Shown piece by piece: positions 7,248-14,553 of a stretch of DNA of 22,291 bases (within the stretch, counting starts at the first letter, position 1; every line of letters starts with the position of its first letter). This DNA is from CBDUQI01 sp965369325 (GTDB taxonomy: Bacteria > Pseudomonadota > Gammaproteobacteria > Steroidobacterales > JBCBZW01). The position numbers and the translations under genes were made by a program. Under the pieces are notes generated by a model that had not been told where the DNA came from, made no database searches, and saw only the letters and a list, made by a program, of their open reading frames with translations. The stretch covers positions 1-22,291 of the forward strand of contig CBDUQI010000083.1 in the NCBI GenBank assembly GCA_965369325.1. The letters are read 5' to 3'.

Positions 7248-9341
7248 ATGAACACACTCGCCGTAAGACACGCGTGGCGTGCGCTCGCGCTCGCCGGATA
7301 TTTACTCGCCAACGCCGTCAGCGCCGGCCCGATCCTGCATACCAGCCCCGACTTGAATGCAGATGGTGCCGTCAATCAGCACGATATTGCAGTTTTCAAG
7401 CGCGCGTTCGCCACCGGCGACGTTATCGCTGACCTCAACGACGACGGGCGCGTGGATTTCGCCGACGCAGCCCTGCTCAGCTCGGCGCTGAACAGCGGAC
7501 GTCCCAACCGCCCTGCGCTCGCCGGCGGCGGCGCGCCACGCGTGTATGTACTGCCGGAGGCATCCGGCCCGGTGCAGGCAGGTGATGAGGTGGTGCTTGA
7601 GGTGTGGTTCGATGGCATCGCCAACCCCATCCTCGGCGGCGGCTGGACCATGGCCTTCGACCCGTCCGTACTGACTGTACTGGACTGGGCGTACGTGCTG
7701 GTCGATGCCTTCGGGCAAGCCTGTGACCTCCCCACCAGCACCTGCATCACGCTGGACCCGGCCATCATCGACAATACCAACGGCCTGATCGAGGCCGGCG
7801 CCGGTGACTTCAACGGCATCGGCCTGCTGGGCGAACTCGCGCGGGTTGCCCAACTAACGGTGCAGGTACTGCAGGATGCGGATAGCTTTGTTCAACTCGC
7901 CGAAGGCGGCCCCGCTGGCGCCTTCGTCTGCCAGGCGAACCTTGCCAGTTGCCCGGGGCTCACCTTCGGCAACGCCACACTCTCGCTCAGCGGGCTGCCC
8001 TTCCCGGTCATGGTCATTGACCCGCCGGCGATCGACTTTGGCGATGTCAACAGCGATGCCACAGCCCAAAGCAGCCTAACGCTGACCAACATCGGCACCA
8101 CCGATCTGAACCTCACCACGGTGGGTGGCCTAGACATGTTAGAGGGCGATTTCGCCATCGCTGCGGATAACTGCAGCAACCAGAGTATCGCGGTCAACGC
8201 GAGCTGCGATGTCACGGTCAGCTTTAGCCCCAGCGACGACGGACTGCAAACCGACACGTTCGATATCCCATCGGACGCGTTGCTAAGTCCGGATGTAAGT
8301 TACCCGGTGAGTGGTACAGGCCGCCTGGTAGCACCACAAATCTCGGTTGCATCCGGGTTGGATTTTAATGTCGCTACAGTCGGCATGACGATCACATCCG
8401 GCGTCACCGTCCTCAACACTGGAGATGCCACCTTAATACTCGGGGTGATCGGCGGGCAGGATCCGCTGGCGGCGCCGTTCAGCGTATCTGACGAGTGCAG
8501 CAACGAATCCATCGCCCCTAACCAGAGCTGCCTTGTCAGAATCACGTTCGCCCCGGACGCCGTGGGCGAATTCAGTGACAGTTTCGATATCCCCTCCAAC
8601 GATGACAGCAACCCGAGTGTTACCGTCACAGTCATTGGCGAGGGCGAACTTGCGCAGGGGCTGATCCAGATTTCTCCACCCGAGGTTAACTTCACCCGTG
8701 CGCGGCCGGGACAACTGCGCACCGCCGAAGTCACGGTCACCAATCTTGGCCCAGGCGTGGAGACAGTTGCACCAATCGCACAGAGCGACGGCTTAGCTGC
8801 CCCATTCACGATCAGCGCGGACAATTGCACTGGTGTCACGCTAAACGCGAACGAGAGCTGCGAGCTGCAGTTGGAGTTCGCGCCGACGGAGCCGGGAGAC
8901 TTTACCGACCAGTTCGACATTCCGCTGGATGAGTCCGGGCTACCAACGCAGCTGGTGGACGTACGCGGTGTGGCTGAGATTGTCGGCATCCGGTTCCCGC
9001 ATGCCATTCCCATCGTGGCGATCTGCAAAAACGCGAACACCGGCCAAAGAGTTACCACAGTGGATATTGATGGTCAGATTGATTGCGAGGCTGCCGGCCT
9101 GATGGCGCAGAGCGGCGAGATCGTCAACGTGTTGACCTCCACGATTGCCTTCAGCAACACTGTGCTGGCGTTTGCCAACGGCGTCGACCTGAGCTCGCTG
9201 CTGGTGATATGCACCAATCGCAACAGCGGCGAGCAGGTGGTCTTCACACCCAACGTCAGCGCCTTTAGCTGCGCCAGCAACGGCTTGGAGATTATCCAAG
9301 GGGACCCGGTGTTCGTCACAATACGCGCACCCGCCCTGTAA
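7248..9341 (+). CDS. secreted dockerin/cohesin-like/choice-of-anchor-D protein, paralog A
   Basis: A 697-residue protein of unknown function. The start ATG has AGGGAGAGGG 4-5 bases upstream and opens a signal peptide (1-26, cut after AVSA). Two dockerin-type calcium loops follow, spaced 27 residues apart: DLNADGAVNQHD (35-46) and DLNDDGRVDFAD (62-73). Residues about 105-250 resemble a cohesin domain (AGDEVVLEVWFDG..., AFDPSVLTVL, AGDFNGIGLLG). Three choice-of-anchor-D (ASPM/SPD-2/Hydin-like) domains follow at about 255-358, 362-466 and 472-575, each with a C-x10-C pair (309/320, 417/428, 527/538). The C-terminus (588-697) is two 62-residue-spaced repeats with C-x19-C (593/613, 655/675) that I do not recognise. 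There is no PEP-CTERM, LPXTG or transmembrane tail, so it is probably released or attached through partners. By hand count it has about 81 Asp+Glu against 20 Lys+Arg, with only two Lys. It is followed by a perfect hairpin and paralog B. Confidence 0.85.
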   Translation: MNTLAVRHAWRALALAGYLLANAVSAGPILHTSPDLNADGAVNQHDIAVFKRAFATGDVIADLNDDGRVDFADAALLSSALNSGRPNRPALAGGGAPRVYVLPEASGPVQAGDEVVLEVWFDGIANPILGGGWTMAFDPSVLTVLDWAYVLVDAFGQACDLPTSTCITLDPAIIDNTNGLIEAGAGDFNGIGLLGELARVAQLTVQVLQDADSFVQLAEGGPAGAFVCQANLASCPGLTFGNATLSLSGLPFPVMVIDPPAIDFGDVNSDATAQSSLTLTNIGTTDLNLTTVGGLDMLEGDFAIAADNCSNQSIAVNASCDVTVSFSPSDDGLQTDTFDIPSDALLSPDVSYPVSGTGRLVAPQISVASGLDFNVATVGMTITSGVTVLNTGDATLILGVIGGQDPLAAPFSVSDECSNESIAPNQSCLVRITFAPDAVGEFSDSFDIPSNDDSNPSVTVTVIGEGELAQGLIQISPPEVNFTRARPGQLRTAEVTVTNLGPGVETVAPIAQSDGLAAPFTISADNCTGVTLNANESCELQLEFAPTEPGDFTDQFDIPLDESGLPTQLVDVRGVAEIVGIRFPHAIPIVAICKNANTGQRVTTVDIDGQIDCEAAGLMAQSGEIVNVLTSTIAFSNTVLAFANGVDLSSLLVICTNRNSGEQVVFTPNVSAFSCASNGLEIIQGDPVFVTIRAPAL

Positions 9342-9350
9342 CCAACAAAC

Positions 9351-9387
9351 CAGAGCACGCCAGTCAGCCTCTGACTGGCGTGCTCTG
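9351..9387 (+). terminator. perfect 17-bp hairpin between the two paralogs
   Basis: CAGAGCACGCCAGTCAG, loop CCT, then its exact complement, starting 9 bases after the stop of paralog A and ending 44 bases before paralog B. The stem is very strong, but no T-run follows; instead an A/C-rich stretch leads to the Shine-Dalgarno site of paralog B. It could therefore be a partial terminator, an RNase-resistant 3' end, or a processing site that sets different levels for the two genes. It also fits a dyad-symmetric protein site. The sequence is certain; the role is inference. Confidence 0.6.
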
Positions 9388-9417
9388 CAAACAACTACAA
9401 TTCCAGCAACAACAACA

Positions 9418-9425
9418 AGAGGAGG
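9418..9425 (+). promoter_or_regulatory. near-perfect Shine-Dalgarno site after a CAA-rich leader
   Basis: AGAGGAGG, 6 bases before the ATG of paralog B, is among the strongest ribosome sites in the window. It is preceded by about 30 bases rich in CAA/ACA and nearly free of G, which should be unstructured. Together with the hairpin just upstream this predicts efficient, independent translation of paralog B. Confidence 0.75.
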
Positions 9426-9431
9426 TTTGCT

Positions 9432-11546
9432 ATGCAGCAAACAACATCGTTAATACGACAGGTGGCTCCAATGGCCCTTGTCGTTGTCGGCGCCATCATG
9501 GGCGCCAGCGCCCCGGCCACTGCCACCCCACAAGCAGACCTCAATCGTGACGGGGCCATCGACATGGCCGACCTGCAGGCGATGAAGGCCGTGTTTTTCC
9601 AAGACGCGCCGCACGCGGATCTCAACGGCGACGGCATCGTCAACTTTGACGATCTGGCGTTGCTCAACAAAGCAGGCGCGCTGGGCGGCGCGCACCACGC
9701 GCAGGACATCACGCGCGGCGGCGACACCGGCGGCTTCGGCGTCTCGCTACTGCCGAACCCGGTCATCAGCGCCGGGGTGGGCGACACCTTCACAGTAGAG
9801 GTGTGGTTTGATGGGGTTGGCAATCCAATCCTGGGCGGTGGCTTTATACTCGAATACGACCCCACCGTGCTGGACTACCTGGATAGCAGCTTCGAGTACG
9901 TTCTGGTGGATATCGCGGGACAGCCCTGCGACCTGCCCACCAGCCAGTGCATCGTGCTGGATCCGGTGATTGTCGATGAAAGTAACGGAATCATCGAGGC
10001 GGCCGCCGGTGACTTTACGGGTATCGGCCTGCTCGGTCAGCCAGTAATCGTGGCCCAGTTGCAGTTTTCGGTCATTGACAATACCCCGGAGACACTGGTG
10101 GATCTGTCCGAGGGCGGTGCGGGTGGCCCGTTCGCCTGCCTGTTCGATCCGGTCTGCACGAATCTGGGCCTGTTCGGCACCACCGTATTAATCGGCAGCG
10201 ACCCGTTCGGACGCATTGATGTTGATCCCTCTGCGGTGCAGTTCCCGGTCACGGACACCGATATGACTGCTCTACAAAGCGTCATCGTCACCAACGTTGG
10301 CACCGGCGATCTCTCGCTAGGTACGGTTGCCGGCGGCGATGCCATCGACCCACCGTTTTTCATCGACAGCGACAACTGCTCATCCGCCGTGCTGGTACCA
10401 GAGGCCACTTGCGAGATTCAGCTCTCGTTCGCACCGCAAAGCGAAAGCGCGTTCGCTGATACGTTCAATATCCCCTCGGACGCCCCGTTGTCGCCGGATG
10501 TCACCGTCACCGTGGACGGCACCGGCCGCTCCGTCAGCCCCGACATCTCACTGCCAGCGAGTGTGCAGTTCAACGAAGTCACGACCGGTGGCAGCGAGGA
10601 CATTACCCTGGCGGTGAGCAACCTCGGCAGCCGCGATCTGGTGATTGGCGCCATCGGCGATACCGATGCATTGGTGGCACCGTTCTCGGTCGATGCAAAC
10701 GCCTGCGAGTTCCAGACCGTTTTCCCGGGCGACAGTTGTGATCTCATCATCACCTTCGCGCCCGATATGGCGGGCGAGTTCAGCGACAGCTTTGTAGTGA
10801 ACTCCAACGACCCAGACAGCCCCGCCGCAGCAGTCAACGTGGCGGGCACGGGCGTACTGCCAGCGCCGCAGATTGCCATTGCCGGAGAAGACCCAGCGCC
10901 CACGCGCCCGGGCATTCCCACGACCAGCAGCTACGCCATCAGCAATACCGGCACGGATGTGCTGATGCTGGGGAACATCGCTGGCGATGATCCGCTGGAC
11001 CCACCGTTCAACATCGCGCTGGACACCTGCTCTGGCGTCTCGCTAAACCCGGGTGAGGGCTGCACCGTAGACGTCACCTTCTCACCGTTGGTGGCGGACA
11101 CCTTCAACGACAGCTTTGACGTGCCCTCCAACGACGCGCAAATGCCGCTGATCGTGGTCGACATTACCGGACGCGCCACCACCGTCGGGCTCTCCATCCG
11201 GGCAGCGGCGGGAGTCAACGTGGGCATTTGCAAAAACGCGACCACCAACGAGCGCATAACGGTACTGGCCGTCGACGGCCTGGTGGACTGCGAAGGCGCC
11301 GGCATGGCGATTCAGTCGGGCGACATCGTCAATGTACTGGTGCCGGCGGTGGCACTGTTTAACAACATGCGCGCCTTTGTAGGCGGGGTAGAGACAAGCA
11401 CCCTGCTGGCCATCTGCACCAACCGCACGACCGGTCAGACGGTGAACTACCTGCCGGGTGACGGCGTGGTGGATTGCAATCAGGCGGGGCTGAACATCAG
11501 CGCCGGCGATGCGATCATCATCACCACCCGCGGCACCGTGTTGTAG
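9432..11546 (+). CDS. secreted dockerin/cohesin-like/choice-of-anchor-D protein, paralog B
   Basis: A 704-residue protein with the same architecture as its upstream neighbour and clear residue-by-residue similarity, so a tandem gene duplication. Signal peptide 1-31 (cut after ATA). Dockerin-type loops DLNRDGAIDMAD (36-47) and DLNGDGIVNFDD (63-74) are again 27 apart. The cohesin-like domain spans about 110-255 (VGDTFTVEVWFDG..., EYDPTVLDYL, AGDFTGIGLLG). Choice-of-anchor-D domains cover about 262-366, 370-473 and 478-581, with C-x10-C pairs 316/327, 425/436 and 533/544. C-terminal 62-residue repeats carry C-x19-C at 600/620 and 662/682. All 14 cysteines have counterparts in paralog A. There are three Lys and by hand count about 87 Asp+Glu against 16 Lys+Arg. 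No membrane anchor or sorting tail is seen. Structural or adhesive extracellular roles are plausible; no catalytic motif was found. The function is unknown. Confidence 0.85.
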   Translation: MQQTTSLIRQVAPMALVVVGAIMGASAPATATPQADLNRDGAIDMADLQAMKAVFFQDAPHADLNGDGIVNFDDLALLNKAGALGGAHHAQDITRGGDTGGFGVSLLPNPVISAGVGDTFTVEVWFDGVGNPILGGGFILEYDPTVLDYLDSSFEYVLVDIAGQPCDLPTSQCIVLDPVIVDESNGIIEAAAGDFTGIGLLGQPVIVAQLQFSVIDNTPETLVDLSEGGAGGPFACLFDPVCTNLGLFGTTVLIGSDPFGRIDVDPSAVQFPVTDTDMTALQSVIVTNVGTGDLSLGTVAGGDAIDPPFFIDSDNCSSAVLVPEATCEIQLSFAPQSESAFADTFNIPSDAPLSPDVTVTVDGTGRSVSPDISLPASVQFNEVTTGGSEDITLAVSNLGSRDLVIGAIGDTDALVAPFSVDANACEFQTVFPGDSCDLIITFAPDMAGEFSDSFVVNSNDPDSPAAAVNVAGTGVLPAPQIAIAGEDPAPTRPGIPTTSSYAISNTGTDVLMLGNIAGDDPLDPPFNIALDTCSGVSLNPGEGCTVDVTFSPLVADTFNDSFDVPSNDAQMPLIVVDITGRATTVGLSIRAAAGVNVGICKNATTNERITVLAVDGLVDCEGAGMAIQSGDIVNVLVPAVALFNNMRAFVGGVETSTLLAICTNRTTGQTVNYLPGDGVVDCNQAGLNISAGDAIIITTRGTVL

Positions 11547-11558
11547 GCAATACGGCAA

Positions 11559-11588
11559 AGTGCGAACCTGGGCGACCGGGTTCGCACT
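11559..11588 (+). terminator. 13-bp hairpin with GCGA loop after paralog B
   Basis: AGTGCGAACCTGG, tetraloop GCGA (a GNRA loop), CCGGGTTCGCACT: thirteen pairs with a single G-U wobble, starting 12 bases after the stop of paralog B. As with the hairpin after paralog A, there is no T-run, so either termination is Rho-assisted or the stem protects the mRNA 3' end. It most likely marks the end of the two-gene unit. Confidence 0.6.
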
Positions 11589-11668
11589 CTAAACTAGGAT
11601 GACTTACGTTATCCAACCTAACCTTGCCTGGCAATTTAGCGCCGCGCCACCTCTGATGCAGGATCAGT

Positions 11669-12130
11669 ATGAAACACGCAGTAATCCTACTAAGTTTGCT
11701 CACCTGTGCCTGCCATTCATTGTCAATTGATCGCGATGCTGTGCAAGCGCTGGAAAACGAAGTGCGTGGGCGATTTGATTCGCTGGTAAGTGCTGCCCAA
11801 TCACTCAACACCGACGTGTACTTTGAACACTTCGACCATGAGAAATTTACCTCACTCAACCAAGACGGCACCATCACCCCCGCTTTCGATATTTTTCAGC
11901 GCGACTTCCTTAAAGGCATTGAAGGAGTACGGCGCTATCGATCATTAGAATTTGCGAACGTGGATGTTTCCATCATCGACGCCAACACCGCTATCTTAAT
12001 TAACGAGTATGTCGCCACGATTGAGCTTAAAACCGGCAGGGTGATTGATGTGGCAGGCGCCGGGAATCAAGTCTGGCATAAATCTCTGGGCACTTGGCGG
12101 CTGGTCAGCGTATCCAGCAGCACAAAGTAA
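11669..12130 (+). CDS. small putative lipoprotein with NTF2-like fold
   Basis: A 153-residue protein. AGGA lies 5-6 bases before the ATG. The N-terminus (MKHAVILLSLLTCAC) is a short lipoprotein-type signal with Cys13 or Cys15 as the possible lipidated residue. The lipobox is imperfect because Thr12 or Ala14 precedes them. The rest (ALENEVRGRFDSLVSAA..., YFEHFD, FQRDF, ANTAILINEYVATIEL, QVWHKSLGTWRLVSVSSS) has the order of helices and strands of SnoaL/DUF4440-like NTF2-fold proteins, ending in the typical W..S-x-GTWRL-V-S strand. The substrate or partner is unknown. Sampled lines of this gene are about 42-53% GC against about 63% in paralog B, so it may have a different origin. It converges with hslO. 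Confidence 0.65.
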   Translation: MKHAVILLSLLTCACHSLSIDRDAVQALENEVRGRFDSLVSAAQSLNTDVYFEHFDHEKFTSLNQDGTITPAFDIFQRDFLKGIEGVRRYRSLEFANVDVSIIDANTAILINEYVATIELKTGRVIDVAGAGNQVWHKSLGTWRLVSVSSSTK

Positions 12131-12154
12131 AAATGACCGGCCGGAAGACTATGT

Positions 12155-12166
12155 GGCCAGACGGGC
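12155..12166. terminator. weak stem between converging lipoprotein and hslO genes
   Basis: The 60-base gap between the converging NTF2-like gene and hslO contains a small palindrome, GGGC-TGTA-GCCC, with no T-run on either side, plus a CCGGCCGG palindrome just before it. It may contribute to bidirectional termination, but the stem is only 4 bp. Confidence 0.2.
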
Positions 12167-12190
12167 TGTAGCCCACCGATGGCGCTCTTG

Positions 12191-13081
12191 CTACTGAACC
12201 GTCGGCGGGGCGTTTTGTACCGCGTCGCCCGCGAACAGCGCGTGTGCATCCACGCGATCGAACACGTAGGTGGCGTTGCAGAATTCGCAGGCCACGGTGA
12301 GCTCGTCTTTTTCTTCCAACACTGAGTCCACTTCTTCGCGGCCCAGCATCCGCAACACCTCAGCGATGCGTGCCTGAGAGCAGGGGCAGTGGAACTGGAT
12401 TTTGCGTGCCTTGAACAATCGCACGTCCTCTTCAGCAAACACGCGCCGCAGCAACTCGCTGCCATGCCAGCGACGCATTTCTTCGCTGCTCAACGTGTCG
12501 GCCAACACCTGTACGCGGCGCCAATCCTCTTCCAGGCTTTGCGATGGCTCATCATCATCGGACTCTGGCACCTGCTGCAGCAGCAGCCCAACTGCACTGT
12601 CCTGCGCGCCGGACAGCCACAGCCGCGTGGGCAGCTGCTCGGAATTGGCAAAGTAGCTCTCAAGACACTGCACAAATGCGTCGTGCTCCAGACCCACAAT
12701 GCCCTGATACCGCTCGCCGTTTTTTTTCTCGATGGTAATGGCTAGGCGTCCATCGCCCACCAGCTCAGCAAACGTGCCAGCCTCAGCCGCCCCAGTGCGC
12801 GCATCGGCTACGGCTCTGAAGGTCAGGTCACTTAGACATTGCACTACCAGCAGCGGCACCGTGCCATCGCCCTGAAGCTGCAACGTCATGCGTCCTTCGA
12901 ATTTAAGACTGGCGGTCAGCATGACACAGGCGGCCACAGCCTGGCCCAGCATGTCACGCACATTGGGCGGGTAGTCGTGCGGCGCCACAGCTTCACGCCA
13001 CGACGTATCCAGGTGCACCAACATCCCGCGCACGCCGAAATGCTCGAACATAAACCGGTGCAATTTGTCGGTATCGCTCAT
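12191..13081 (-). CDS. hslO: redox-regulated chaperone Hsp33
   Basis: A 296-residue cytoplasmic holdase that is activated when its zinc site is oxidised and protects unfolding proteins under oxidative stress. The N-terminal core is typical (FGVRGMLVHLD at 15-25, ASLKFEGRMTLQLQGDG at 57-73). The C-terminal redox switch is complete: Cys232 and Cys234 (HCPCS) and Cys265 and Cys268 (CEFC), the CxC...CxxC zinc centre. The acidic run at 174-178 lies in the linker between the core and C-terminal region. It starts 20 bases after the gatB stop on the same strand, so it is probably the last gene of the gatCAB transcript. The Shine-Dalgarno site is weak (GGGCGAG). Confidence 0.96.
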   Translation of the reverse strand: MSDTDKLHRFMFEHFGVRGMLVHLDTSWREAVAPHDYPPNVRDMLGQAVAACVMLTASLKFEGRMTLQLQGDGTVPLLVVQCLSDLTFRAVADARTGAAEAGTFAELVGDGRLAITIEKKNGERYQGIVGLEHDAFVQCLESYFANSEQLPTRLWLSGAQDSAVGLLLQQVPESDDDEPSQSLEEDWRRVQVLADTLSSEEMRRWHGSELLRRVFAEEDVRLFKARKIQFHCPCSQARIAEVLRMLGREEVDSVLEEKDELTVACEFCNATYVFDRVDAHALFAGDAVQNAPPTVQ

Positions 13082-13101
13082 CGCTCGCCCAAAACGTTCT
13101 G

Positions 13102-14553
13102 TTACTTAAGTTTCTTCTTGAGCAGGTCGTTTACCTGGCCGGGGTTGGCCTTGCCACGGCTTGCCTTCATTACTTGTCCGACAAAATACCCGAATAATTT
13201 GTCTTTTCCATCACGGAACTGGGCCAGCTGGTTCGGGCTGGCCGCAATCACCTCATCTACCAGCGCCTCAAGCGCGCCGGAATCGGTAATCTGCTTAAGC
13301 CCCTGCGCCTCAATCACCGCATCGGCATCGCCCGCCCCTTCCCACATAGCCTCGAACACCTGCTTGGCCAGTTTGCCCGAAATGGTGCTGTCCTCAATCC
13401 TTCGCAGCATCCCGGCCAGCGCATCTGCTGGCACTCGGCTTTGGGTAATCTCCAGCGCATCGCGGTTGAGCGCCCCAGCCAGCTCACCCATGACCCAGTT
13501 GGTCGCCAGCTTGGGATCAATGCCATCGCCCGCCTCAAGCACGGCCTCGTAGTACTGCGCGATCTCGCGACTGGCGCACAATACCTCGGCATCGTACTCC
13601 GACAGGCCGTGCTCGCGCTGGAAGCGCGCGGCCTTGTGGTCGGGCAACTCGGGCAGAGTATTGGCAATCGCCTGGATATCCTCGGCCGCCACCAGCACCG
13701 GCAGCAGATCAGGATCGGGAAAGTAACGGTAGTCGTTGGCCTCTTCCTTGCTGCGCATGGAGCGGGTCTCGCCCTTGTTCTCGTCGTACAGGCGGGTTTC
13801 CTGCGCCACCTGACCGCCGCCTTCGATTACGTCAATCTGACGCTCCACCTCGTACAGGATCGCCTTTTCCACAAAACGGAAGGAGTTCAGGTTCTTAAGT
13901 TCTGCTCGCGTGCCAAAGGCTTCCTGTCCGTGCGGACGAACCGAGACGTTGGCGTCGCAACGCAGCGAGCCCTCCTGCATGTTGCCGTCACAGATCCCTA
14001 GGTACTGCACCAACGTGCGTATTTTCTTTAAATAAGCGACCGCCTCTTTGGCCGAGCGCATATCCGGCTCGGACACAATCTCAAGCAGTGGCGTGCCGGC
14101 CCGGTTCAGATCGATACCGCTCATGCCGCTGAAATCTTCGTGCAGCGACTTGCCCGCGTCCTCCTCCAGATGCGCACGGGTGACACCTATACGCTTGGTG
14201 GTGCCATCTTCAAGCGTGATGTCCATATGGCCCTCGCCGACAATGGGCAACTCGTACTGGCTGATCTGGTAACCCTTGGGCAAATCCGGATAAAAATAAT
14301 TTTTCCGGGCGAACACCGAGCGCCTGGCCACCTCGGCGCCGATGGCCAGACCAAAGCGCACGGCCATACGGACGGCCTCACCGTTTAGCACCGGCAGCAC
14401 CCCGGGGTAGCCGAGATCCACCAGACAGGCCTGCGAGTTGGGCTCGGCGCCGTACTCGGTGGCAGCACCCGAGAATATCTTGGATGCCGTGAGCAACTGG
14501 GCATGTACCTCAAGCCCGATCACCACCTCCCAGTGATTGTTGCCGCCGCTCAC
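13102..14553 (-). CDS. gatB: Asp-tRNA(Asn)/Glu-tRNA(Gln) amidotransferase subunit B
   Basis: Binds the mischarged tRNA and phosphorylates its Asp/Glu side chain before amidation by GatA. The family N-terminus WEVVIGLEVHAQL is present, then the ATP/metal-binding cradle with NRAGTPLLEIVSEPDMRS, the central GSLRCDANVSVRP, and a YqeY-like helical C-terminus ending KANPGQVNDLLKKKL. I chose the GTG at 14553 rather than the upstream ATG at 14583. The GTG overlaps the gatA stop as GTGA, has GGAG about 8 bases upstream, and gives 483 residues with the normal family start; the ATG would add ten residues of low-complexity Ala/Arg/Gly. The tight coupling to gatA is expected for subunits of one complex. 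Confidence 0.96.
   Translation of the reverse strand: MSGGNNHWEVVIGLEVHAQLLTASKIFSGAATEYGAEPNSQACLVDLGYPGVLPVLNGEAVRMAVRFGLAIGAEVARRSVFARKNYFYPDLPKGYQISQYELPIVGEGHMDITLEDGTTKRIGVTRAHLEEDAGKSLHEDFSGMSGIDLNRAGTPLLEIVSEPDMRSAKEAVAYLKKIRTLVQYLGICDGNMQEGSLRCDANVSVRPHGQEAFGTRAELKNLNSFRFVEKAILYEVERQIDVIEGGGQVAQETRLYDENKGETRSMRSKEEANDYRYFPDPDLLPVLVAAEDIQAIANTLPELPDHKAARFQREHGLSEYDAEVLCASREIAQYYEAVLEAGDGIDPKLATNWVMGELAGALNRDALEITQSRVPADALAGMLRRIEDSTISGKLAKQVFEAMWEGAGDADAVIEAQGLKQITDSGALEALVDEVIAASPNQLAQFRDGKDKLFGYFVGQVMKASRGKANPGQVNDLLKKKLK

Noticed and set aside
9372..11546. Cellulosome or exosortase/PEP-CTERM system
   Set aside because: No glycoside hydrolase, scaffoldin, sortase or exosortase gene is present, and neither secreted protein ends in a PEP-CTERM, LPXTG or transmembrane/Arg tail.
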